Positions 37,398-45,855 of a stretch of DNA of 64,000 nt are shown piece by piece. Where the stretch lies: the NCBI GenBank assembly GCA_020051775.1, contig JAGVQJ010000048.1, forward strand, positions 1 to 64,000. The letters are read 5' to 3'. The first letter of the stretch is position 1. Each line of letters begins with the position of its first letter. The notes under the pieces are model-generated. The model had not been told where the DNA came from. It ran no database searches and saw nothing but the letters and a program-made list of their open reading frames with translations. Position numbers and translations under genes: made by a program. The stretch is from Calditrichota bacterium. GTDB lineage: Bacteria; Electryoneota; B3-LCP.

Positions 37398-39515
37398 TTA
37401 GAAACTGGCATTCAGTCCCACCTGATAGGAGGAATTCTCCTCGGTTAGACCGTTGGTAATTTTATTATGAGAATATCCGGCAAAGCTGCTGACTCTATCG
37501 CTGATAAGGTAAGAGAGTTGCATGTTCAAGATTCGAGTACTATAATTTGATCCGAGGCTTCCGGTGTTGGTTTGAAAACGCAAATTGGCGCTGGTGGAAA
37601 TTTTTCGAGTCAAATCCCATCCGACGGAATAGTCCTGCGTAAGGCTCTCATTACCTTCCTCCTGCCCATAAGTAATGCCTCCTCGCAAGAAGAGTGCCGG
37701 AGTCATCCTGTAGTTAAAGCGCAGATCCGCTTCATCTCGATGGCCGTCCGGGTACAAATAATTGGACATATAGACTCGACGGGTTACCGTGCTGATCAGA
37801 TTCAAATTCTGATAAGGCGTGGCGTCGGCTGATAACCGGTAGGTCCAGCTGTCGGTAACGAGCGTAGAGGACGTTGTCGGCCGTTCGCTGCGTGAAAATC
37901 CGGTCTCAGTCAAGATGTTTAACCCGGGAATCAACACCGCCGACAGATGGAAAAGCGCCGAATGCGTCAATTGAGTTTGATCTTGATTCTGCCAGGATCT
38001 CAACCTCGATCCGGAGAGTGAGGTTTCCAAGGTTTTCAGCGGATTCAGCAAAAAGATCAGCGAATATAATTCTGTTTCGAGGGAGGTAACCAATCCCGTC
38101 CGATAATCTGTCAATCCGCGTTGATAGCGCCCTACGGAACTGAACTTGTCGTTGGGTCGGAAAGAAACCGTGCCCGAGACGTTGGCATCACGTCGTTGTT
38201 GCCCGGAAAGGTCCTCCACCTGCGACCCGAAAACCGCATCAGTGCTTAGCCGCCAATAGGAGTGCGCCTGGTAAGACAGACTGGCATTCACACGGTGATT
38301 CCGCGTCAGGTCTGGACCCAATCCCAGGATTTGATCGCTGATATAACCTTGAATTTCAGTAACGTAAACTTCCGGTTGCTCGTCCGTCGTGGTGTTGATG
38401 ACTTTAAAATAGCGGGCGGTGGTCGTAGGGAAACTTATCTCATAACGATGAAGTGGTCCGTTAAAAGTGGATAGTACGCCGCCGGCTTGAATCGTCCAGG
38501 CAAGATTATCGCCGCTGGTGTACACCGACCACGCCAGGGAAGGATCCGCGGTGCGATCAGTGTATAGGTAAATCACACTTAAGGTGCGCGCCAGAGAGAG
38601 ATCGAAGCCAATATTCTGGTGCAGAAAGGTGCCGCCGAGATTGATACCGGTAGATTGTTCCACGTTGCCGTCAATCAATGTCGCCAGCGTATCAAGAGGC
38701 CCCAAAGTGGGACTGGCATCCTGTTGGTAAAGCCCTATGACGGCAGGTATTTGTATAAACGGCATCACCGCCTGACTGGATTCCTGGCGACGGTGGGTAT
38801 AATTGAACATGTAATTACCGGCAAACAAAAGGCGGTTTTTAATCAAATTATTGGAATAATCCAACCTGAAAATATGCTGCTCCAGGTTTTGCGAGATTCC
38901 GCCGCTCAAATTATCGAACCGTTGATTAGTGTAAGTGTAATAGGAATTCGCATGCTTATAAGAATAATTGGCGGCATACTGAAATCGTCTCTCTTCATTA
39001 TCGGAAGGTAGTAGACCGGCGTTGATGGCGCTGTGACTCCAATCATACGACACAGTGCTTTGAGGAATGCGGCGATTGAAGGTGGTTTTAAAATAGATGC
39101 CGGCGCTACGACTTATCGTATTGTTCACGGTGGCACGATCCCGTATTTGACGATATCGCGCATGAACTCCCAAATTGAAGAAGGGATTAACCCAATTCAG
39201 ATTACCGGACGGCATCAATTCACCCTGCCAACCATTTGCTTCGGCAGTCTGAAAAGTTTGAATGTCATGGTAAGTCAAGGATAGATGTACGGAGATATAA
39301 GGCAAAAGTGAGCGGCTATAATTCATCATGTACTGCTGATCTAATGATCTAAGCCTCGAGGTATCCACTTCGGTATCCATTCCTAAAAAACGCGCGCTTC
39401 CATGCAGGTTGTTGAAGGCCGTTGCCTCCGGCGGACTCAGAGTCGTCCCCGCAAACATGATCAATATCAGGAAGGTTCTATGTACCAAACCCCATGTTTT
39501 CTGGAAATGTTTCAT
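37398..39515 (-). CDS. Large outer-membrane beta-barrel, candidate electron-conduit porin, with discoidin-like insertion
   Basis: 705 aa of alternating amphipathic strands ending in aromatic/Phe (SSYQVGLNASF); insert AWSVYTSGDNLAWTIQ...RYEISFPTTTARYFKVINTTTDEQPEVYVTEIQ resembles F5/8 type C. Confidence 0.75.
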   Translation of the reverse strand: MKHFQKTWGLVHRTFLILIMFAGTTLSPPEATAFNNLHGSARFLGMDTEVDTSRLRSLDQQYMMNYSRSLLPYISVHLSLTYHDIQTFQTAEANGWQGELMPSGNLNWVNPFFNLGVHARYRQIRDRATVNNTISRSAGIYFKTTFNRRIPQSTVSYDWSHSAINAGLLPSDNEERRFQYAANYSYKHANSYYTYTNQRFDNLSGGISQNLEQHIFRLDYSNNLIKNRLLFAGNYMFNYTHRRQESSQAVMPFIQIPAVIGLYQQDASPTLGPLDTLATLIDGNVEQSTGINLGGTFLHQNIGFDLSLARTLSVIYLYTDRTADPSLAWSVYTSGDNLAWTIQAGGVLSTFNGPLHRYEISFPTTTARYFKVINTTTDEQPEVYVTEIQGYISDQILGLGPDLTRNHRVNASLSYQAHSYWRLSTDAVFGSQVEDLSGQQRRDANVSGTVSFRPNDKFSSVGRYQRGLTDYRTGLVTSLETELYSLIFLLNPLKTLETSLSGSRLRSWQNQDQTQLTHSALFHLSAVLIPGLNILTETGFSRSERPTTSSTLVTDSWTYRLSADATPYQNLNLISTVTRRVYMSNYLYPDGHRDEADLRFNYRMTPALFLRGGITYGQEEGNESLTQDYSVGWDLTRKISTSANLRFQTNTGSLGSNYSTRILNMQLSYLISDRVSSFAGYSHNKITNGLTEENSSYQVGLNASF

Positions 39516-39532
39516 CAGCTCGCGTTAACCGA

Positions 39533-40945
39533 TTAGGGGAAGACAATGGCGCAAGGTTTCAGTCCCGTAGCAATCACGCCCTTGACTTGTCCCGCATTTC
39601 TGCCAATCAGACTGAGATTATTGGATTCGGAACAGACAACATACAGAAGTGCACCTTCAGGATCCAGAGCTAACCGCTTGGGGAAGGACTTCACTGCGAT
39701 CTGGTTTATATCCAAATTCAGCGCCAGTTTCAGTATGGCCACAAGGTTAAGGTTTTCGATAGAGCAATAGAGTGTACCGGCGCGAGCATCGCTGACCAGG
39801 TCATTAACGGAATGAGTGGTATTCAGCGTCCCGGAGACGGTGAAAGTCTCAGTATTAATCTGAGTGATAGTTCCAGAACCGTAATTGGCAACATAAAGCC
39901 TTTGGCCTGGCGCATCAAGCTCCAAGCTGACCGGATTAGATCCCACGGACAGGTTGCGCGGAGCCGCTGTCATGGTTGCGTTGAAGGCGGAAATGTCATC
40001 CGATAAGCTATTGGCCGTATAAACCCAGCCGCTGGCCGGATCAGCGACAATGTCGTTGGGGGCCGTACCCACGCTTATTTTATCGCGGCGACTGAAGTTG
40101 AAGGCATCAATAATGGAGACGCTGTTCGATCCGCGGTTGGCGGTAAAGAGCAGGCGTTCATCGCCGGACAGTGTCAGCGCGGAGGGCTCGTCGCCGAAAT
40201 CCAAGTCTATCAGCGCTCGAGGAATTCGCGTGTTCAACTCCAGAACCGAAACATTGTGAGACCCGGCATTGGCTACAAACAGTAGATTCCGTTTGACACT
40301 GACGGCTAAGCCGCGAGGTTTGGCACCGACTCGCACTATGCCAACTACCTCGCTACGAATGCGATCAATGACCGATAAGTTGTCGGATGCCTCATTGGCA
40401 ACAAATGCCAGGGCGGTAACCGGAGGGATTATTTTTTTCACCTGGCGAAAACGGCCGTAAGCGTTTGAATCTGCCAGGGGAGCCGACGTCCATTGTAAAA
40501 AAAGAGCCTTTGCCTGTCCTTGTTCTATGCTGACATTCAAGGGAAGCGAGATGATCCTGCGGGCGGAATCGGCGCTGTCGGCTTGGGTAACATGATTAGA
40601 GGCGAGAGAGAGGATTAAGGAATGGTACTGACCTGGGTCAACCAGGGATTCCGCCAATAGAATTTGTTGCTGGGAAAGTTCTTGCAGCTTGAGGCGGGGG
40701 GTAACCAGAGTAATTTCGTGAGAAGCGTATTCGCCTTGCAGTATCAGGCGTTCGAAGGTGAGAGTAGAATCGGAGTGAGTTGAGATTTTTTCGAGGTAAA
40801 TCGCGACTTGCCCGAACGACTCTTGGGCGCGAAGGCGCGGTGAACACGACCACAAGCTTAAAGTGATCAATAATAAGCAAAATTTTGCCGCCGCTGTAGC
40901 AAAGCAATGTCCGGTTTTCGACTTTTGATCCACGCGTGCTCTCAA
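39533..40945 (-). CDS. YVTN-family beta-propeller protein (possible lipoprotein)
   Basis: Repeats LAFVANEASDNLSVIDRI, LLFVANAGSHNVSVLEL, LLFTANRGSNSVSIIDAF, LYVANYGSGTITQINTE; exact start uncertain (TTG vs GTG at 40933). Confidence 0.88.
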   Translation of the reverse strand: MRARVDQKSKTGHCFATAAAKFCLLLITLSLWSCSPRLRAQESFGQVAIYLEKISTHSDSTLTFERLILQGEYASHEITLVTPRLKLQELSQQQILLAESLVDPGQYHSLILSLASNHVTQADSADSARRIISLPLNVSIEQGQAKALFLQWTSAPLADSNAYGRFRQVKKIIPPVTALAFVANEASDNLSVIDRIRSEVVGIVRVGAKPRGLAVSVKRNLLFVANAGSHNVSVLELNTRIPRALIDLDFGDEPSALTLSGDERLLFTANRGSNSVSIIDAFNFSRRDKISVGTAPNDIVADPASGWVYTANSLSDDISAFNATMTAAPRNLSVGSNPVSLELDAPGQRLYVANYGSGTITQINTETFTVSGTLNTTHSVNDLVSDARAGTLYCSIENLNLVAILKLALNLDINQIAVKSFPKRLALDPEGALLYVVCSESNNLSLIGRNAGQVKGVIATGLKPCAIVFP

Positions 40946-40961
40946 TTTATATTAAGCAGTG

Positions 40962-40995
40962 CAGGTCGGCGCCCGAAAATCTGGGCGCCGACCTG
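40962..40995 (-). terminator. Strong intercistronic hairpin downstream of OmcS-like gene
   Basis: 13-bp perfect stem CAGGTCGGCGCCC / GGGCGCCGACCTG, 8-nt loop, no strong T-run. Confidence 0.6.
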
Positions 40996-41044
40996 ACTGG
41001 AATGGGTACTATGACCGATCGCCATGTAGAAAGTAGATCGGGAT

Positions 41045-42124
41045 TTAAGGATTCAGTTCGTCGCCTTCATCCTTGTTGTGGCACTTGTTGCAGAGCGAGC
41101 GCTGATCGGCGCCTGACCCAGCGTACGGATTGGGCATAGCCCAAGAGCCGGATTCCACGCCTTCTTCAGACCACACGGTAATTTTGAAGTCCCAACGGCC
41201 AATGTCCGGGCCGGTGGTAGCGTGTGCACGGTGGCAAGTCAAGCACATGACTTTGGAATTGGCGGTCGGGCCGCCAGCCGAGGTGATGGTCATGGCCGGA
41301 TCTTCGAAGGGAACCATAGCCAGATAAGAGGCCGTGGGGTCGCCGCCGTTTTGATTGGCCGTACCAGCGTAGATGCCATAACGGGTGGCTTCTTCACCAG
41401 TCAGAGTAGATCCACTGGGGTGCAAGTTGTGTGTGGAGTTATGGAAATCCGCATGGCAATTGGAGCACCATTCGGACATACCGCCCTGATAAGCGGTGTG
41501 GTTGGCGTTGGATTCGGCTGAAGAGGTGCTGATGCCGGCAGCTTCCGGAGCCGGGTTGGTGAAGGTATACAGACCGTCCTGGATGGGACCGGTGGTGTTC
41601 AACAGGCGCATGTGTTCATTGCCATGCGGGTCGTGGCAACTGGTGCAGCCCAAGATGGAGGACGGGAAACTGCCGCCGGGGCCCATGGTGAAAGTGGGGT
41701 CAGCCGCCAGATTTTTACTCGGAGCAACGATGCTGTGACCGCCTTTGTAACCGGGGATGAAATTGGCGGTAAGGTGGCCGTTGTGGCCGTCATTCAGGTT
41801 ATCTTCCAACAAGAATACGAAATCGCCGGCGCCCTGTTCGGACTGGGGAGCCAACATGTTGGCAGACAGAACATAGCGGCCATTGGATGTTGTCCCTGTC
41901 TGCGTATGGCAAGACAGACAGACATCGCTGGGGGTTTCATCCTTCAACAGCCAGGAGTTTCCATTGGGGGCATTGGGATCAACCGGCTGACCATCTTGGC
42001 TGTTGTGCATCGTGTGGCATCCGCCACAATAAGCCACACCGCCATCGTGGAAGGCAAGAGCAATACCGCTTAATGATAAAGCCACGGCAATGCTCAGGGT
42101 ACCGACTAGTAATGCTTTACGCAT
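41045..42124 (-). CDS. OmcS-like hexaheme c-type cytochrome (candidate extracellular nanowire subunit)
   Basis: Signal peptide then AFHDGGVAYCGGCHTMHNS, CLSCH, GHSIVAP..LAADPTFTMGPGGSFPSSILGCTSCHDPHG, QGGMSEWCSNCHADFHNS, CLTCHRAHA, QRSLCNKCHNKDEGD; six CXXCH. Confidence 0.88.
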   Translation of the reverse strand: MRKALLVGTLSIAVALSLSGIALAFHDGGVAYCGGCHTMHNSQDGQPVDPNAPNGNSWLLKDETPSDVCLSCHTQTGTTSNGRYVLSANMLAPQSEQGAGDFVFLLEDNLNDGHNGHLTANFIPGYKGGHSIVAPSKNLAADPTFTMGPGGSFPSSILGCTSCHDPHGNEHMRLLNTTGPIQDGLYTFTNPAPEAAGISTSSAESNANHTAYQGGMSEWCSNCHADFHNSTHNLHPSGSTLTGEEATRYGIYAGTANQNGGDPTASYLAMVPFEDPAMTITSAGGPTANSKVMCLTCHRAHATTGPDIGRWDFKITVWSEEGVESGSWAMPNPYAGSGADQRSLCNKCHNKDEGDELNP

Positions 42125-42216
42125 GCTTTCCTCCTAAATCTCCATTCATGTTTGATCCTCCACAGATCGTTACCCCGGTGCGGTACAAAAGATGCTAACG
42201 TGTTGATTTGAAACTG

Positions 42217-43206
42217 CTATTCGTCCACGACGATGGTGCTTTCCATCTGCGATGGTGCGGATTCGACTTCTGCCGGAAGCTGCAGTACCTGTACCATGTT
42301 ATTGAATCCTTGCGTCACCCAGACACGGTTTCGAGCATCAACCATAATGTCAATTGGATGATAAAACCATCCTGGATCTTTGCCCATGCCGCCGAATTCG
42401 CCGTTGACTCTACCCGTGCTATCGTAGCTGACTACGGTGTGCCGGTGTTTATCCAAGACCAGCACGTTGTGGTTTAGGTCAGTTGAAACCGCCAGCGGGA
42501 AGGATAATTCGCCGTATCCTGCGCCGGACTGACCGACCACGGTGACCAATGAACCTTGAGTGTTGTAACAATAAACCGAGCCAAGCATGGGCAAAGGAAT
42601 GTAAATCAGGTCTCCATCCAGATGGATGGCGCCCAGCATCTGCTCGCGGCGAAGATTATCTTTCAAATCCTGGAAAATGGGGAACTCGTTTACGTAATCG
42701 CCGGATAAATTGCAGGTTATTATTCGACCACCTAATTCGTCTGTCAAAAACATCCGATCTTGATCCTTGATCACCAAACTGCCGATGGCCAGAGAATCGG
42801 AGTCAGGACCGCCCTGAATCACAAAGGGATATAGATAATCTCCATTATAATCAAAAACTTGAATAGAAGAACCGTTTACCAACATGCTCAGAATGTACAT
42901 CCGTCCTTGGTCATCAACGGCAATGTCTATGGGGGACTGCAACTTATCTTGGTTGGCGAATTCGAAAAGGTAGTTTCCTTGCGAATTTAAGATCACTACG
43001 CGGTTGTGGCCGGTATCAAGAAGATAGAACTCACCCGTGCGATGATCCTGACGCACTCGCCGGGGCTGGTCTAATTGCAGAGCCGTTTCCTCGGTTCCCA
43101 GCGCGAAAATAAACTTTGCCGATATTCTGGTGTAAGCATCCTGCCCCCAGGAAACTCCCATAGTGAGAAGCGTTACAAACAGAATAACAAGCGTCTTTCC
43201 GGCCAT
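42217..43206 (-). CDS. NHL-repeat beta-propeller protein
   Basis: FYLLDTGHNRVVILNSQGNYLFEF, VDDQGRMYIL, FGGMGKDPGWFYHPIDIMVDARNRVWVTQGFNNMVQVLQ. Confidence 0.9.
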   Translation of the reverse strand: MAGKTLVILFVTLLTMGVSWGQDAYTRISAKFIFALGTEETALQLDQPRRVRQDHRTGEFYLLDTGHNRVVILNSQGNYLFEFANQDKLQSPIDIAVDDQGRMYILSMLVNGSSIQVFDYNGDYLYPFVIQGGPDSDSLAIGSLVIKDQDRMFLTDELGGRIITCNLSGDYVNEFPIFQDLKDNLRREQMLGAIHLDGDLIYIPLPMLGSVYCYNTQGSLVTVVGQSGAGYGELSFPLAVSTDLNHNVLVLDKHRHTVVSYDSTGRVNGEFGGMGKDPGWFYHPIDIMVDARNRVWVTQGFNNMVQVLQLPAEVESAPSQMESTIVVDE

Positions 43207-43264
43207 TCTCCTCTTGATAAATTCTATTATTTTGTGTTATTTTTCACTTAAAGGCAAATAAATT

Positions 43265-43302
43265 GGGGATATTCCAGCCTGTCACGGCTCCAGAATATCC
43301 CC
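43265..43302. promoter_or_regulatory. Imperfect hairpin upstream of NHL/OmcS-like operon (leader/attenuator candidate)
   Basis: GGGGATATTC cAGCC tgtcac GGCTcca GAATATCCCC. Confidence 0.55.
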
Positions 43303-43405
43303 GGTATTCGGACGCTGTTAGCGTACTGCTCCACAAAACTCGAAAATAATATAAACAAAAAATTTCACAAAAGCAAGCGATTTTTTGCACAAATTATTTT
43401 CCGGA

Positions 43406-43421
43406 TGTGCAACGGATCACA
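43406..43421. promoter_or_regulatory. CRP/FNR-family-like operator
   Basis: TGTGC-AACGGA-TCACA. Confidence 0.45.
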
Positions 43422-43492
43422 TTTTTCGTTAATTTAGGAACGAACTCTTCTGTATAATCGTAATAAATATACAAAAATCCGGCACGTTATAC

Positions 43493-43508
43493 TGTGGTCT
43501 ACATCACA
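43493..43508. promoter_or_regulatory. CRP/FNR-family-like operator
   Basis: TGTGG-TCTACA-TCACA. Confidence 0.5.
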
Positions 43509-43544
43509 ACAACGACCCTCTATACGAAAAATTTACGAAACATG

Positions 43545-43573
43545 TTGACTTTGTGATATTTTTCATTTATACT
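43545..43573 (+). promoter_or_regulatory. Sigma70-type promoter for ribbon-helix-helix gene
   Basis: TTGACT-N17-TATACT. Confidence 0.65.
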
Positions 43574-43591
43574 TAAGGTGAGGAGATCATC

Positions 43592-43801
43592 ATGGACAAA
43601 GTGACTCTTAAAATTCCACGCCCGTTGTATAACCGCATCAAGCAGGTTATTGAACCTTCGGGATTCAGCTCGGTCAATGAATTCGTAGTTTACGTGCTAC
43701 GGGATCTGGTCGCCCAACTATCCACAGCCGAGCGTGATGAGCTGTCAGCCAATGAGGTCGAAGCCATTCGCAAACGCTTGAAGAGCATAGGTTACCTGTA
43801 A
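43592..43801 (+). CDS. Small ribbon-helix-helix (CopG-like) protein
   Basis: MDKVTLKIPRPLYNRIKQVIEPSGFSSVNEFVVYVLRDLV pattern; SD GAGGAG. Confidence 0.75.
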   Translation: MDKVTLKIPRPLYNRIKQVIEPSGFSSVNEFVVYVLRDLVAQLSTAERDELSANEVEAIRKRLKSIGYL

Positions 43802-43852
43802 CACGCTGGGGATTTCCCACCCCAAAAAATTTTTGCCTAAATGGTTCCAATT

Positions 43853-43878
43853 ATAGGAATATTATAGTACATTCCTAT
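43853..43878. promoter_or_regulatory. Inverted repeat upstream of hydrogenase operon
   Basis: ATAGGAAT-N10-ATTCCTAT. Confidence 0.5.
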
Positions 43879-43918
43879 CACGGAATTCTAGGAGTAAGCT
43901 GAGAAATAGAGGATAATT

Positions 43919-44950
43919 ATGAAAATACTGAAAATACCCAAAAAGAAGTTAGATCTGTTCGCTTCGATCCTTCACCAAGGCTGGGAACTCCACGCGCCGG
44001 TCGAACAGAATGGAAAATTTGCGTTTAAACCGCTGGATCAATGGGCTCAGGCTCGTCTCGCTTATAATCGCACCCTTCTGGCTCCCAAAAAGTATTTTCT
44101 TCCTCCCCAAGAGGCGATGTTCGAGTATCGGAATCATGAGGGTTACGTTCCTTCCCGCGAAGGGCTGGATAAGCGGGTCATCCTGTTCGGCGTGCATTCC
44201 TGCGACATTTTCGCCATAAACATCCTGGATGAGGTGTTCGCCGGAAAATATCCCGATCCTTACTACCAGATCCGTCGTAAAAATACCGCCATCATCGGTG
44301 TAGACTGCGTGCCTGATGAATACTGCTTCTGTCGTTCCATGCGGGCTGATTTCGTGGATAAAGGATTCGATTTGTTCTTCAACGACATCGGCGATTATTA
44401 TCTAACCGCAGTAGGAACCAGTCTCGGTGATGACCTTGTTCTGGCCACTGCGCAGCTCTTCGAAGAGATCAACGATAAAGATATCGCCGAATACAAGCAC
44501 CGCTCGTCCGAAAAGCAAAAGGCCTTCAAACTGGATGTGGAAATTCGCGACCTGCTGGGGATCTTTGAGCTTGAATACGAAAGCCAGATCTGGGATGAGT
44601 TGGGCGACCGCTGCCTTTCTTGTGGGAGCTGCAGCATGGTCTGTCCCACCTGTTACTGCTTCGATGTGATGGATCACATCAAACTGGGATCCAAAGAGGG
44701 GTCAAGGGTGCGCACCTGGGATTCCTGCCTGTTCCACAGCCATGCGTTGGTCGCCGGTGGTGAAAATTTCCGCAAGGAAAGATCCAGCCGCATTAAACAT
44801 CGCTACTATCACAAACAGAGCGGTTTCGTCGCCGAATTCGGGCGCCCAAGTTGCGTGGGTTGTGGTCGCTGTATCGAAAGTTGCCCGGTGAAGATTGACA
44901 TAGTCGAGGTGCTAAATCGGTTGCGAGGTGAAGAACATGCCATATCCTGA
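43919..44950 (+). CDS. hydB: Group 3b-type [NiFe]-hydrogenase/sulfhydrogenase beta subunit (4Fe-4S)
   Basis: CLSCGSCSMVCPTCYCFDV and CVGCGRCIESCPVKIDIVEV; HSCDIFAINILDEVF. Confidence 0.92.
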   Translation: MKILKIPKKKLDLFASILHQGWELHAPVEQNGKFAFKPLDQWAQARLAYNRTLLAPKKYFLPPQEAMFEYRNHEGYVPSREGLDKRVILFGVHSCDIFAINILDEVFAGKYPDPYYQIRRKNTAIIGVDCVPDEYCFCRSMRADFVDKGFDLFFNDIGDYYLTAVGTSLGDDLVLATAQLFEEINDKDIAEYKHRSSEKQKAFKLDVEIRDLLGIFELEYESQIWDELGDRCLSCGSCSMVCPTCYCFDVMDHIKLGSKEGSRVRTWDSCLFHSHALVAGGENFRKERSSRIKHRYYHKQSGFVAEFGRPSCVGCGRCIESCPVKIDIVEVLNRLRGEEHAIS

Positions 44951-45809
44951 AGAACGACTTATAAATGATCCGGTTCAGACCGACAATCCTTACTGGCCGC
45001 AAATGGCTCGGATCGTGCGCATCTACAAGATGGTCCCGGACAACTATGTTTTCACTCTGCGCTTTACGGATCAGCGCCGGGCGGAACGATTCAAGCATAA
45101 ACCAGGGCAGTTTATCATGCTTTCGGTGCCGGGAGCAGGTGAAGCGCCGATTTCGATTTCTTCCTCTCCTACAAGGCCGGGAATGCTGGAATTATGCGTT
45201 CGCCGCGTCGGAAGGGTAACTGATGCCCTGTATCGCATGCAGACGAACGACCTGGTTGGCCTACGAGGTCCCTATGGCAATGGCTTTCCTGTTGAGAAGA
45301 TCGCTGGGAACGACCTACTGATTGTGGCTGGCGGGTTGGGTATGGCCCCGCTGCGATCGCTACTATGGTATGTCCTGGATAATCGCGACAGTTTTAAAAA
45401 AGTTACGCTGATGTATGGGGCTAAAACTCCCGCTGACATGCTTTACCGCGAGGAGCTGCAATCGCTGGTGGATCGCACTGACATGCGTTGTTTGTTGATT
45501 GTGGATAGGGATCCCACCGGCGCCTGGAAAAATCATGTGGGATTGTTGCCCACACTGTTTGACCATGTTGCCCTTGAACCGGCCAATACTTATGCTGCTG
45601 TGTGCGGTCCTCCGGTGGTCTACAAGTACATTCTGCAAAAGCTTCTTGGGTTGAACTTTTCCAAGGATCGCATTTTAATGTCCTTGGAGCGGCGCATGAA
45701 GTGCGGCGTAGGGAAATGCTCACATTGCAGTGTTGGCTACAAATACACATGCATACACGGCCCCATTTTCACCTATTGGGATGCCATTAATTTACCAGAG
45801 TTAGTATAG
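44937..45809 (+). CDS. hydG: Hydrogenase gamma subunit (FAD/NAD(P)-binding, C-terminal FeS)
   Basis: Flavin site and NAD(P)-binding GNDLLIVAGGLGMAPLRSL; MSLERRMKCGVGKCSHCSVGYKYTCIHGPIFTYWD; overlaps hydB. Confidence 0.92.
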   Translation: MPYPEERLINDPVQTDNPYWPQMARIVRIYKMVPDNYVFTLRFTDQRRAERFKHKPGQFIMLSVPGAGEAPISISSSPTRPGMLELCVRRVGRVTDALYRMQTNDLVGLRGPYGNGFPVEKIAGNDLLIVAGGLGMAPLRSLLWYVLDNRDSFKKVTLMYGAKTPADMLYREELQSLVDRTDMRCLLIVDRDPTGAWKNHVGLLPTLFDHVALEPANTYAAVCGPPVVYKYILQKLLGLNFSKDRILMSLERRMKCGVGKCSHCSVGYKYTCIHGPIFTYWDAINLPELV

Positions 45810-45811
45810 TT

Positions 45812-45837
45812 GTCAGGGTCGAGACGACCTCGACTAC
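45812..45837. repeat. REP-like hairpin between hydG and hydD
   Basis: GTCAGGGTCG AGA CGACCTCGAC TACA. Confidence 0.55.
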
Positions 45838-45855
45838 AAATTGAGGATAGTGATA

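Noticed and set aside
43592-43801. RHH gene as antitoxin of a toxin-antitoxin pair
   Set aside because: No small toxin-like ORF adjacent on the same strand; next gene is hydB.
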